IMG/VR virus record: IMGVR_UViG_3300045776_000124
Coordinates: 1 to 35,644 of that record
Source of the DNA: a virus
DNA length: 35,644 nt
Direction: 5' to 3' (one strand)
In this document: positions 7,064 through 15,111 of the stretch, piece by piece
Layout of the letters: every line of letters starts with the position of its first letter
Position numbering within the stretch: the first letter of the stretch is position 1
The notes under the pieces: generated by a model
What the model saw: the letters and a program-made list of their open reading frames with translations, nothing else
Database searches by the model: none
What the model was told of the DNA's origin: nothing
Program-made: the position numbers and the translations under genes

Positions 7064-9690
7064 AGAGAGGCTTGCGCCAGATGGCGGCGGCGCATCCGCT
7101 CGGCGGCGGCGGTCAGCATCGCGTTGATCTTCTGCACGGTGGCCTGCGGCACCGGCTTGGCGACGGCGCCGGTGGCCTGCGCTTCGGCGGTCGGCGTCGT
7201 GACGGCGGCGGGCTTGGGCCATGCGCGGCCGGGCGCGGCGCCGCTGTTGAGATCGCTGTCCTTCTGATCCTCGGGCGAGGTGTCGGCATTGAGCGCATAG
7301 GCGGTCTCGCCGAGGTCCGGCATGCCGGCGGCGTTGCGCAGATAGTTCTCCAGGTCGGGATCGGGGAACATCTGCATGCCCGACTGCGCCAGCTTGACCA
7401 CGAAGTCGCCGATGGCGGCGATGTCGATGCGCTGCGCGAGGTCCGGTTCGAACTCCGGCATCAGCGACGGATCGAGCGCGTTCAACTCCCACACCCGCGG
7501 CAGCAGGTAGCGGTTAACCACGGCGGCGAGCGAATTGATCCAGCCTTCGACCGCCTGGAAGAACATGTCGATCTTGCTCTCCGCCAGCGATTGCGTGCCG
7601 TGGCTGGCGTGACCGAGGGCGATGAAGTCGGCGAGCACGGTCATCAGCATGTCGAGACGGTGGCGGCTGATGATCTTGTCGGAATCGGGCGGCGTGCGGC
7701 CCTGCGGCACGACCAACTGAAATTCATACATCCGCGTGGCGCCCTGCGCGCCCATCGCGTTCGGCCAGGTGTTGGACGGCAGCAGCAGGCCCATCTGCTC
7801 GCCGATCTTGGTGTTGGTGATCATCTTCTTGTAGGCGTTGACCTGGGCGGCGGCGTTGGCATCGCCGGCTGCAGCCGCGTCCATCAGCTCCTGCGGCACC
7901 CACATCACCGGCACGCCGGACATGCGCTCGTAGAAGATGGCTTCCTCTTCCTCGAACCGCTTGAGGAAGTACCAGCTTCGGTAGCAGTTGCGCAGCAGCG
8001 AGCGGCCTTCCGGATTGCCCTTGTGGCTGGACGGGCGGAACAGCAGCATCTTCTCGATCGGAATGTTGTTGATGGTCCCGGTGTAGGGCTGCTGCGTCAT
8101 GCCGAGCACTTCGCCGTTTGGACCGAAGAACCAGTGGATCACCGTGTCCTGACCGCGGATCGGCAGCTTGCGGATGCCGATCCGGCCGTCGTCGAACTGG
8201 CTGGACGCGAGCGCGTCGTCGCCGTCGGCGCTGCGCTCGGGCTGACGGCCGAGGCGGCGCTTGTAGACGATCTCGTGCGGCGCATAGCCATAGGTCAGCA
8301 TCGACAGCGCCTCGCCGATGAAGTCCTCCCAGGTGTGGCTGTTGCCGCACCACATCGCCTTGCCGCCCCGGCGCACCATGACGACGCCGGAGGGTACGGA
8401 CACGCAATGCACCTTGCCGGTATAGTCCTGCTCGTACCAGCCGCGTCCGGTCTTGAGATAGGGCTGTTGATGTTCCGGCCGCGACCAGAGCGACACGCGA
8501 TAGCTTGGCGAGCCGGGCGAAAAGCTGTCGGGCGATCCCGTCCGGTTGAGCAGCGTCGCGACATAGCCCGCCCTCATGGCGATCTCTTGCAGATCGTCGG
8601 CGAGTTGCCTGGATGACGTGTAGAGCGCGATTAGTCCGGTATCCGCCTCCCATCCGTCGCCCTCGGTAAAGCCGGTCAGGAACGCGCGGATTTCATCCGG
8701 CGTCGCGTTCTTGAGCCAGAACGGCAGGCGCTTGAAGCGTGACGTGCCACCAAAATCCGCCGCCATCTTGCGCGCGATCGCCGTGTCGCAGAGCGCCCAT
8801 TGCGTTGATCCGTTGACCGGCCGGTCGCCCATCTTGTGGGTCAGGCCGCAGCGCTCGATCAGGTCGGCGACATACTCGGTTTCCTTCTGGATCAGCACAA
8901 CCTGATTGGACTGCACGCAGCCGTCGGCCAGCGCGAAGCCCAGGAACTCCAGCCAGTTCGCGTCCAGGCCGCAGCTTTCGCCGCTCCAGGTGACGCGCTT
9001 GGAGAGCCAGCCGGACTTGTTGTAGATCGCCTCGCATTTGTGAATGCCGAGGTTCGCCTTCCGGCTGCTGTCGTGCTTGCGACCGATGCGCGGCGCGAAC
9101 AGCATCCGATGGCTCGGGGTGACAAGGAAATCGACCGCGTCGCCCTTGTTGCCCATCAGCTTGCCGTCAAAGTCATAGACGTGGCGCTTGCTCGGACGGA
9201 CGAACTCTATCCTGTCATTGTCGCCGCGCTGCGCCACGCGATCGTCATCGGTCAGGTTCTCAAACAGTATCCAGCCGCGCTCGGTGAGGATTTCCGTCTC
9301 GCGGTCGTAGCACATGTCGAAGCGCAGCGTGTCGGCGAACTGCGCCTCGGCCAGCGCCTCGGGCGTATCGTTCGCGGCTTTGACGCGCCATTCGATCTTG
9401 CGCATGGTCTGGATGATCGCGAACAACATCGCGCCGATGGTGGCGTTGTTGTCCTGCATCTCGCGGTAGACCCGCGCCGCCTGACGGCCCTGCAATTGCG
9501 GCAGGAACTCCTCGCGCACCCAGCCGGAGTACTGCCGCAGGCCGGTCTGACCGTATTCGCGGAACGTCATCCCGGCGTCGAACACCGGCGCGCCGTAGGT
9601 CGCGACGCCCCATTGCGCGTTGCGCGCGGAGGCCGGATCGGACGGGTTCGGCACCGGCAGGTTGACGGGCTTGGGCGGCGACGGCGACAT
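7060..9690 (-). CDS. Portal protein interrupted by a LAGLIDADG intein
   Basis: This is an 876-residue precursor. The extein (residues 1-126 and 451-876, about 552 residues) is a DUF935-like portal: MTFREYGQTGLRQYSGWVRE, then DTLRFDM/SHTWEDFIGEAL at the intein junction, LPIRGQDTVIHWFFGPNG, KMLLFRPSSHKGNPEGRS and a long C-terminal stem region. Portals form the dodecameric ring through which DNA is packaged. The start ATG 9690-9688 has GGAG about 8 bases upstream and lies five bases past the terminase stop. Its TGA overlaps the MuF ATG. Confidence 0.93.
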   Translation of the reverse strand: MSPSPPKPVNLPVPNPSDPASARNAQWGVATYGAPVFDAGMTFREYGQTGLRQYSGWVREEFLPQLQGRQAARVYREMQDNNATIGAMLFAIIQTMRKIEWRVKAANDTPEALAEAQFADTLRFDMCYDRETEILTERGWILFENLTDDDRVAQRGDNDRIEFVRPSKRHVYDFDGKLMGNKGDAVDFLVTPSHRMLFAPRIGRKHDSSRKANLGIHKCEAIYNKSGWLSKRVTWSGESCGLDANWLEFLGFALADGCVQSNQVVLIQKETEYVADLIERCGLTHKMGDRPVNGSTQWALCDTAIARKMAADFGGTSRFKRLPFWLKNATPDEIRAFLTGFTEGDGWEADTGLIALYTSSRQLADDLQEIAMRAGYVATLLNRTGSPDSFSPGSPSYRVSLWSRPEHQQPYLKTGRGWYEQDYTGKVHCVSVPSGVVMVRRGGKAMWCGNSHTWEDFIGEALSMLTYGYAPHEIVYKRRLGRQPERSADGDDALASSQFDDGRIGIRKLPIRGQDTVIHWFFGPNGEVLGMTQQPYTGTINNIPIEKMLLFRPSSHKGNPEGRSLLRNCYRSWYFLKRFEEEEAIFYERMSGVPVMWVPQELMDAAAAGDANAAAQVNAYKKMITNTKIGEQMGLLLPSNTWPNAMGAQGATRMYEFQLVVPQGRTPPDSDKIISRHRLDMLMTVLADFIALGHASHGTQSLAESKIDMFFQAVEGWINSLAAVVNRYLLPRVWELNALDPSLMPEFEPDLAQRIDIAAIGDFVVKLAQSGMQMFPDPDLENYLRNAAGMPDLGETAYALNADTSPEDQKDSDLNSGAAPGRAWPKPAAVTTPTAEAQATGAVAKPVPQATVQKINAMLTAAAERMRRRHLAQASL
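8341..9312 (-). mobile_element. Intein in the portal with LAGLIDADG endonuclease (324 residues)
   Basis: The intein starts with CYDRETEILTERGW (Cys1 at 9312-9310) and has block B LVTPSHRMLF. It carries two dodecapeptide motifs of a LAGLIDADG (DOD) homing endonuclease: LEFLGFALADG and AFLTGFTEGDG. It ends VHCVSVPSGVVMVRR followed by GKAMWCGN, with terminal Asn at 8343-8341 and Ser at +1. The penultimate residue is Gly instead of His, as seen in some phage inteins. All splicing and nuclease motifs look intact, so it should be an active, mobile intein. Confidence 0.93.
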
Positions 9691-9694
9691 GTGG

Positions 9695-11077
9695 CTACTC
9701 CAGAACTGACCAGCCCTCTTGCTCGCGGCTGGCGATGCCGACGAAGCCGGTGCCGATGGTGACGAAATACGCGGTGAGGCTCTTGAACGCGGTCGCGGTG
9801 GCGTCGGGGCAGTCGTCGTGCCGCGCTTCGGGGAAGGCTTCGTTCTCGGACAGGAACCGCTCATTCCAGCCGCCGCGCACGATCGAGACGTTGCCCGCCT
9901 CGGCCTGCGCGGAAAACGGGCTGTAGCGGGTGATCTTGTCGCCGTTGTTGGTGGCGTAGCGCACCACGTAGCCGGCGAGGTCGGCGACGATCGACGCGAT
10001 CTGATCCTTGCCCGCCGAGCCGGGGTCCTGCGGCAGATGGATATGCACGCTGTCGGTGTCTTCCGAGGCGACGTTGCCGATGAAGCGCCGCACCTCGCCC
10101 GGATTGCCGCGCAGCCAGCGCGCGTCGAGCACGTAGTAGTGCCCGACCGGGGTGCGCCCCATCTTGACGCAGCACGACCAGTCGGGATCGTTCGATCCGG
10201 TATAGGCGGTGGCGGCCAGATCCCAGCCGCGCTTGACCGTCATCAGCGCGGGCGCGGCATCGACGACGGTGCACCACTCGCGGCGGAAGTAGAGGCCGGC
10301 CGCGGGCCTGATCTTCCAGTTGCCGCCGAGCAGGCGCTCGCGTTCGACCAGTTGCAGCGCCATCAGGTTCGCCCGGTAGCCGGGATCGGACTGTTCCAGG
10401 GTCGGATTGTCGGACAGCCGCGAGCCGATGAAGGTCAGGCTTTTCGGGATCGATCCCGGGATGCGCGCCTGCATCTCGGCAAAGCTGTCGCCCCATTCGA
10501 GGCGGTCTTCGACGCGCACGAACCAGCGGATCACGCCCGACCGCTCGGGGATCGGCAGGCCGGTGTTTTGGTCGATCCACCACGCAATCAGTTCGGCGAC
10601 CCACGAATCGGCGTCCGGATTGCACGAGGCGCGCACATAGCCGCGCACCCCCGACATCGAGCGGTTGCGGCTCAGGAGATACCAGAACTGCGTCGAGGTG
10701 AACGTCGTCAGCTCATCGAACAGGATCAGCGGCAGTTCCGCGCCGTGCCAGTCGAGCTTGGTGCTCTCGTGCTCCAGATGGGCGAACTTCACCTTGCCGC
10801 CGTCGCGCCAGCGCCATTCCAGCGTGTAGGACGGAATGCCGCCCAACAGCGGATAGAGCTTCATGCTCTGATCCCACAGCCCGCCGGGGTTCTTGATCTG
10901 CGTCGTGGTGCGCCGGAAATAGACCGCGGCGAAGCGCGGATTGTGCATCACATGGCGCAAGGCTTCGAGCAGCAGCGCGTGCGATTTCCCCCCGCCGGCC
11001 GCGCCGCCGAACAGGGTGATGTCGGCCTCGGAGGCGAGAAACCGTTCCTGCGGCCCCGCATGAGGGCGGATGTCCAT
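9695..11077 (-). CDS. terL: Terminase large subunit
   Basis: This 460-residue protein is the ATPase and nuclease motor that packages DNA into the prohead. Residues 24-32 are a Walker A motif (GGAAGGGKS), residues 117-122 a Walker B (LILFDE), and the region after about residue 260 has the RNase H-like nuclease pattern: GWDLAATAYTGS, QDPGSAGK and the acidic pair in HDDCPDATATAFKSL. Length and order are normal for a Terminase_6-type large subunit. The small-subunit gene ends 3 bases before its ATG at 11077, and the portal follows after 4 bases. Confidence 0.96.
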   Translation of the reverse strand: MDIRPHAGPQERFLASEADITLFGGAAGGGKSHALLLEALRHVMHNPRFAAVYFRRTTTQIKNPGGLWDQSMKLYPLLGGIPSYTLEWRWRDGGKVKFAHLEHESTKLDWHGAELPLILFDELTTFTSTQFWYLLSRNRSMSGVRGYVRASCNPDADSWVAELIAWWIDQNTGLPIPERSGVIRWFVRVEDRLEWGDSFAEMQARIPGSIPKSLTFIGSRLSDNPTLEQSDPGYRANLMALQLVERERLLGGNWKIRPAAGLYFRREWCTVVDAAPALMTVKRGWDLAATAYTGSNDPDWSCCVKMGRTPVGHYYVLDARWLRGNPGEVRRFIGNVASEDTDSVHIHLPQDPGSAGKDQIASIVADLAGYVVRYATNNGDKITRYSPFSAQAEAGNVSIVRGGWNERFLSENEAFPEARHDDCPDATATAFKSLTAYFVTIGTGFVGIASREQEGWSVLE

Positions 11078-11080
11078 CGC

Positions 11081-11524
11081 TCAGCCGTTCGAGCTTCTGC
11101 CGTTGTCGGGCAGGTAGAGCGACACCTTGGCGTTGACGTTGACCTCGACCGGCGGCGCGTCGGCATCGCCGCCGATCCGCATGCGCGGCGCGAATTCGGG
11201 TCCGCCGAGGCGGTCCAGCAGGTAGGTCATCGCGCGCACCGAGCCGCCCTGCGCGGATTTCACCAGCGCAGTCTTCAGGCTGGCGACCAGTTGCTCCTTG
11301 CCGGTCGTCAGTTCCTCGGCGAAATGCTTGCGCAGCGTGTTCGGCGAAATGCCGTCCGGGCCGATGTTGCGCGCGATCGTCGCAATCGGCACCGAGACGC
11401 CGACGAGAATTTGCACCATCTTGCGCTGATCGAGGTTCGGCTCAAATCCCGCTTCGCCCAGGCCGCGCGCCCGTTTTTTGTAGCGCCCCGGCCTCGGGCG
11501 GTACTTTTCCTTCTTCTTAACAAC
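11081..11524 (-). CDS. terS: Terminase small subunit, start codon missing or unusual
   Basis: The product recognises phage DNA for packaging. The conserved part starts VVKKKEKYRPRPGRYKKR, followed by an HTH (QRKMVQILVGVSVPIATIAR and SPNTLRKHFAEEL) and a helical segment (VRAMTYLLDRLGGPEFAPR), a usual small-terminase plan. No ATG, GTG or TTG exists in frame between the HTH ATG (11419-11417) and the region antisense to the ASCH gene; a reading from ATG 11911 is just the codon-aligned antisense of that gene. I therefore mark the first conserved codon (11524) as the limit. Real translation may use a rare codon there, or begin at 11419 with a truncated HTH. Confidence 0.75.
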   Translation of the reverse strand, partial: VVKKKEKYRPRPGRYKKRARGLGEAGFEPNLDQRKMVQILVGVSVPIATIARNIGPDGISPNTLRKHFAEELTTGKEQLVASLKTALVKSAQGGSVRAMTYLLDRLGGPEFAPRMRIGGDADAPPVEVNVNAKVSLYLPDNGRSSNG

Positions 11525-11542
11525 GGCCTGCTCAGGAGAATG

Positions 11543-11863
11543 ATGCCCATCAGTATCGACAATCCGCTGTTTATCCCGCTCAAGGGTGAGTGGTTTGACC
11601 GCTTTGAGAGCGGGGACAAGAGCGACGAGTGGCGCCGCCTCGGCGCGCGCTGGAACTTCATCAACTGCCGGATCGGGCGCCGCGTCGTGCTGTCGCGCGG
11701 CTATTCCGGCCGGCGGCTTGGCGCGTCGATCGGCGCGGTGCGGCTGGTGAAGGCCGAAGTCGGGAGCGCCGCGGCCGGTCTCTACGGCGTCGGCACGAAC
11801 TGCATTGTCCTCGAACTGCACGACATTGGTCCTATCCGAGCAGGATCGCGGCGTCCTCCTTAG
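11543..11863 (+). CDS. ASCH-domain (PUA-like) small protein
   Basis: This 106-residue protein starts MPISIDNPLFIPLKGEWFDR, with a Shine-Dalgarno AGGAGA at 11534-11539; ATG 11540 is an alternative start one codon earlier. The pattern LFIPLKGEWFDRFESGDKSDEWRR, then INCRIGRRVVLSRGYS, is the ASCH fold signature of small phage proteins (PUA-like superfamily), which bind RNA or nucleotides. The gene is on the plus strand between two minus-strand packaging genes and overlaps the 3' end of the ABC-GNAT gene by 32 bases. Its insertion coincides with loss of a normal terS start. The ligand is unknown. Confidence 0.8.
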   Translation: MPISIDNPLFIPLKGEWFDRFESGDKSDEWRRLGARWNFINCRIGRRVVLSRGYSGRRLGASIGAVRLVKAEVGSAAAGLYGVGTNCIVLELHDIGPIRAGSRRPP

Positions 11864-12938
11864 AACCCGCAGGACCCACATACTCGAAAACCGCGCACGG
11901 TCGCCCGCCAAATGATCCGGCAGCGATAGTTGTGGTGTCGTTTCTGTTGGACGTGACGCGTCCGGGCTTCTTGTCGAGCCGCCACATGCGGCTGCGATCG
12001 TAGGCGCGCACCAGACCGGGATGCGCCGGATAGCAGCGCAGCCGAAATCCCTTGGCGCGATACGCCTGCCCGACGCGATCCACCAGCGCGAAGGCGAGCC
12101 CCAACCCCTGAAAGTCGGGCAACGTCACCAGCCGGGAAATGCCGTAGATGTTGTCCACGCGCGGATGCGGGCGAAACAGCGAGGCGCAGAACGCCGCCGG
12201 CGCGCCATCGACGGAAAGCTGGAAGCAGCGCGCGCTGCGGCTCAGATCGGCGGTCATATAGTGAAAACGAGCGAACCGCTCCCAGGCGCCGTAGGGGACG
12301 TGCTCGACGCGGCAGCGGATGTCGGGACGTCGTTGAACCGACCTCCATCTGAAAGTCATGGTCGCCGGCTCGAACACCCAGTCCGGCTGCAGCCATTCTT
12401 CCAGATCGTAGTGGCAGGTCACCGCCACGAATTTACGCCCCGCCTTGCGGATGAACTTCTGCACCGCATGCGCGCCGATGGTCGCCACCTGACGATCGAC
12501 GACGCTGGTGAATTCGTCGCACACCACCAGGTCGCCGCCTTCCAGCAGCCGCCGCGCCAGATCCACCCGGAACTGCTCGCCGTTCGACAGCACGCGATAC
12601 GGCCTGAGCCACGCCGGGATGGTGTTGAAGCCGACCGCCATGCAGATGTCGGTCACCGCGCCGACGCCGAACGCCGGATCGAAGTCGTCGATCACCGACG
12701 CCCCGCCCCAGGCGAAGCTGATCGGCTCGCCGAAGGTCTGCCGCATGATCGAGGTCTTGCCCGCCCCGGACGGCCCGACGATCAGCCCGATATTCCAGGG
12801 CCGCTCCTCGATCGGCATCGACCCGTGCCACTCCAGCCGCGCAATGTCGGACGGCGGCACATCGAACATCGACGATACCTGTGCGGCACGCACCGACTGA
12901 CTGACGGCGCTTTCCACCACCACGTCAATCTGCGGCAT
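11832..12938 (-). CDS. ABC-type ATPase fused to a GNAT acyltransferase domain
   Basis: This is a 368-residue two-domain protein. Residues 45-190 are an ABC ATPase without membrane segments: Walker A GPSGAGKT (55-62), signature LSNGE (117-121), Walker B DLVVCDE (136-142) and an H-loop His at 177. Residues 210-340 look like a GNAT fold: FHYMTADLS, YGISRLVTLPDFQGLGLAFA (acyl-CoA binding loop near 277-281) and CYPAHPGLVRAYDRS. It is encoded between the ParB-like gene and the terminase genes. Soluble ABC ATPases often act on nucleic acids, and phage GNATs include the Mom base-modifying enzymes, so a role in DNA modification or packaging is possible. The substrate is unknown. Confidence 0.8.
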   Translation of the reverse strand: MPQIDVVVESAVSQSVRAAQVSSMFDVPPSDIARLEWHGSMPIEERPWNIGLIVGPSGAGKTSIMRQTFGEPISFAWGGASVIDDFDPAFGVGAVTDICMAVGFNTIPAWLRPYRVLSNGEQFRVDLARRLLEGGDLVVCDEFTSVVDRQVATIGAHAVQKFIRKAGRKFVAVTCHYDLEEWLQPDWVFEPATMTFRWRSVQRRPDIRCRVEHVPYGAWERFARFHYMTADLSRSARCFQLSVDGAPAAFCASLFRPHPRVDNIYGISRLVTLPDFQGLGLAFALVDRVGQAYRAKGFRLRCYPAHPGLVRAYDRSRMWRLDKKPGRVTSNRNDTTTIAAGSFGGRPCAVFEYVGPAGSKEDAAILLG

Positions 12939-13088
12939 AACCGCCCGCTTTTGCCATTTGGAAAATCATGAGATCGCTTCCCCCGCGCACCCGCGCGTTG
13001 CGCACACGCGCACGGCTTCGGTGGGGTAGCAAGTACTAAGATGTTCCACCGGCGCGAACCGGCCGTCAATGAATTTTCGCAGCCGCGA
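12939..13088. other. 150-bp gap between the ParB-like and ABC-GNAT genes
   Basis: No gene was recognised here. The stretch includes GCGCGTTGCGCACACGCGCAC near 13000 (alternating purine-pyrimidine) and a GGCGCGAACCGGCC element near 13048. It may contain the ribosome binding region of the ABC-GNAT gene and a processing or terminator hairpin, but nothing is clear enough to name. Confidence 0.3.
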
Positions 13089-13682
13089 TCAAAGGATCAA
13101 TGCCCGGCACTTCAGACCGCGCGCCCCGAGATCGGTCAGCAACGCCGCCTGCTCGCGCTCGCCCGCACACTCGACAACCACCTGAAACGTCAGCCCGTCA
13201 CTCACCTTGCGCTCGTCACGGCTGGCGTCAACGCCGAACAACGTGCCCAGTTCGATCGTCGAAAACCCGGTCAACGACAGATCGAAGCCGTCGCCCTTCA
13301 AGTCCTCCAGTTCCAGCCGCAGCAGATCGTTGTCCCACCCGGCATCCTCGGCCAGCTTGTTGTCGGCAATGATGTAAGCCTTCCGCTCCGACGCACTCAG
13401 CGCCGACAGATCGACCGTGGGAACCATCCGCAAATCGGCATGCCGCGGGATCGCCCCGCCCTTCTTGCGCAGATTGTCCGCCGCCGTCAGACGCGCATGC
13501 CCGGCCAGCAAATCATCCCCCGCCGTCAATAACGCATTGGTCCAGCCGAACCGCTGCAACGAGGCTTCCAGCCGCGCGATCTGCTTGACCGTGTGCGTGC
13601 GGCTGTTCCGGCCATACCGCTGCAAACCGTCGATCGGCCGATACACGATCGTCAGCCCCGAAGACGCCGGATCACGCACCAT
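13089..13682 (-). CDS. ParB/Srx-like domain protein
   Basis: This 197-residue protein begins at ATG 13682-13680; longer readings run into repeats and low-complexity sequence. Residues 10-75 carry the ParB N-terminal pattern: IVYRPIDGLQRYGRNSRTHT, QIARLEASLQRFGWTNALL and DDLLAGHARLTAADNL, where the AGHARL segment is the CTPase/nucleotide-binding box of the ParB/Srx fold. The C-terminal half (ERKAYIIADNKLAEDAGWD) also matches phage ParB-like proteins next to terminase genes. It heads the minus-strand packaging operon. Such proteins may bind the packaging site or act with DNA-modifying enzymes; the exact role is unknown. Confidence 0.88.
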   Translation of the reverse strand: MVRDPASSGLTIVYRPIDGLQRYGRNSRTHTVKQIARLEASLQRFGWTNALLTAGDDLLAGHARLTAADNLRKKGGAIPRHADLRMVPTVDLSALSASERKAYIIADNKLAEDAGWDNDLLRLELEDLKGDGFDLSLTGFSTIELGTLFGVDASRDERKVSDGLTFQVVVECAGEREQAALLTDLGARGLKCRALIL

Positions 13683-13735
13683 CACACTCACCCTCGCTCT
13701 GCCGCATGCCGCACTTAGACCTTTTAGCCGCAGAA

Positions 13736-13792
13736 CCGGCGGTGGAAATTTTTTCCCGGCGCAATCCGGAGCCGGCGGTTTGAATTTTTCCG
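13736..13792. repeat. Two imperfect direct repeats upstream of the ParB-like gene
   Basis: CCGGCGGTGGAAATTTTTTC (13736 onward) and CCGGCGGTTTGAATTTTTCC (13772 onward) are imperfect copies with a 36-base period. Each has a GC half and an A/T half. They lie 54-110 bases upstream of the ParB-like start, in the likely promoter or packaging-site region of the late operon. They look like binding sites for a regulator or terminase. Confidence 0.55.
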
Positions 13793-13901
13793 CGAGGGCG
13801 TAAGCCGTGTGCCCGACGCGCCGAAATCTGTACCGTCCTGGGTGCCGAACGAACCGCGCACCATGAGACATCGCCGCATTGTGTGAGCCGCCTCGCTCGC
13901 C

Positions 13902-13955
13902 GCACCGTGACGGCATGGCAGCCACACCATCATAGCACCGTGACGGCATGGCAGC
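13902..13955. repeat. Two perfect 21-bp direct repeats (33-bp period)
   Basis: The 21-base unit beginning GCACCGTGACGG occurs exactly at 13902-13922 and 13935-13955. The flanks also share ACACCAT/TCACCAT-like words. A 33-base period is about three helical turns, so proteins bound to both copies would sit on the same DNA face. Located upstream of the ParB-like and terminase genes, the repeats could be operators, a packaging site, or sites for the ParB-like protein. Confidence 0.65.
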
Positions 13956-14982
13956 GTCACCCTCACCATGCGGTGTGTCACGGATAGGCTATCGGTGAGC
14001 ACCATCGCCATGATTTGTCTTGCCGCACGCACCCCTTGCACGCCCCAGCCGCTACACGCGCCCGTTGCATAGGCCGCTTTACATAACAGGCGTTATCAGG
14101 CTGGCGCTACTTATGCGCGAAACCGAGGCCGCAGGCGCTCCGTTGCGTGCCCGACGGTTCGTTGCGCTAAACTGAAATGACGCTACAGGCGTTCGGCGCC
14201 GCCCCGTGCATGAATGTGCCCGGGAACGCGGTGAAGCCCCTGGCGATGCCTCCCAGCCTCGGGAAAAGGCACATCAGGCCCCGAGGCATCCCGCAGGCTG
14301 GTCAGGCGGGTGCGCCATCGCCGGTGCGTGACGGGCCGGTGTGTCGGCTCACCGAGCGAGGGGCGGCAGCCTTCCCGACCTTTGATCAATACGACCTCGC
14401 TCGCGACCTAAGCCTGATTTATCAATGCTTTACTGCGCCATCGTTCGTGCATTTCGTGCATAAATTCATCCTTTATTCGTATCGCCGAGCAATCGGCCAT
14501 CCGCATAATCGTCTGTAACCTATTGAAATTGCAGCGCTAATAATGTGATTAGACGTCCGTGCGTATCGCACATAGGATGTGCATGCTTACTAAATGACTA
14601 TCTGAATTGATCTGAGGCGCTAGCCTGCCTTGCCTCAGAGTTCTTTGAAAATCGAATAGGTCGTATCGCGATACTTGCCTTGCGTGAGTAGGACGCACGA
14701 ACGCGCATAGTGAAGTAGCTTTTCATGCTGTGAAGCATCTAAAGCGAAGCATGCGCAGATTGTGTCTGCGTTCCTGTCTAGCTGTGAAGCTGTCAGGCAA
14801 GGACGCTTGCAATGCCTGCCTCACCTAGCCTGATAGCCTCGCAAGAGGCTGACAGAGGCTTACAGAGGCAAGGCTAAGGCTAAGGTCGCGATAGGACGCT
14901 ATGACACTCATTGACACTGTGAAGAGGCTTAGGACTAACGAAACGAACGAAGGCTAATCGTTCCTTTCCTCTGAGTTCGTGT

Positions 14983-15000
14983 TTCATTGTTCGCAATGAA
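14983..15000 (+). other. 7-bp hairpin with TTCG tetraloop
   Basis: Arms TTCATTG (14983-14989) and CAATGAA (14994-15000) pair perfectly around TTCG, a very stable RNA tetraloop. There is no T-tract after it, so it is unlikely to be a simple terminator. It lies in the leader of the first early gene and may shape or protect the transcript. Confidence 0.5.
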
Positions 15001-15088
15001 CGTAGTCAAAATGGTGTGTCCTTCTCTGAACTGCTTAATACGAAGCTAAAGCACGCGTGACGTCTAGATGTCCCGTGTCTTTAGCCTC

Positions 15089-15111
15089 GCCTTGCGCAGT
15101 TCGTGCAAGGC
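15089..15111 (+). other. 7-bp hairpin just upstream of the first early gene
   Basis: Arms GCCTTGC (15089-15095) and GCAAGGC (15105-15111) pair perfectly with a 9-base loop. It ends 46 bases before ATG 15158. There is no following T-tract. It is probably a leader RNA element. Confidence 0.45.

Noticed and set aside
7072-8616. Long plus-strand frame of 514 codons opposite the portal gene
   Set aside because: Antisense of portal and its LAGLIDADG intein; composition typical of GC-rich shadow frames, unlike the Vsr-like antisense gene, which has real family motifs.
10940-10962. TTGTGCATCACATGGCGCAA inside terL as an operator
   Set aside because: Half sites are spaced differently and lie deep in coding sequence; single TTGTGC words also occur by chance elsewhere in genes (for example near 3841, 4366 and 5938).
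11525-11911. N-terminal extension of the small terminase to ATG 11911
   Set aside because: The extension is exactly codon-aligned antisense to the ASCH gene and has low-complexity Ala/Pro/Arg composition; it is not small-terminase sequence.
14177-14518. 113-codon plus-strand frame in the long intergenic region
   Set aside because: No ribosome site, mixed composition across a GC shift, no similarity recognised.
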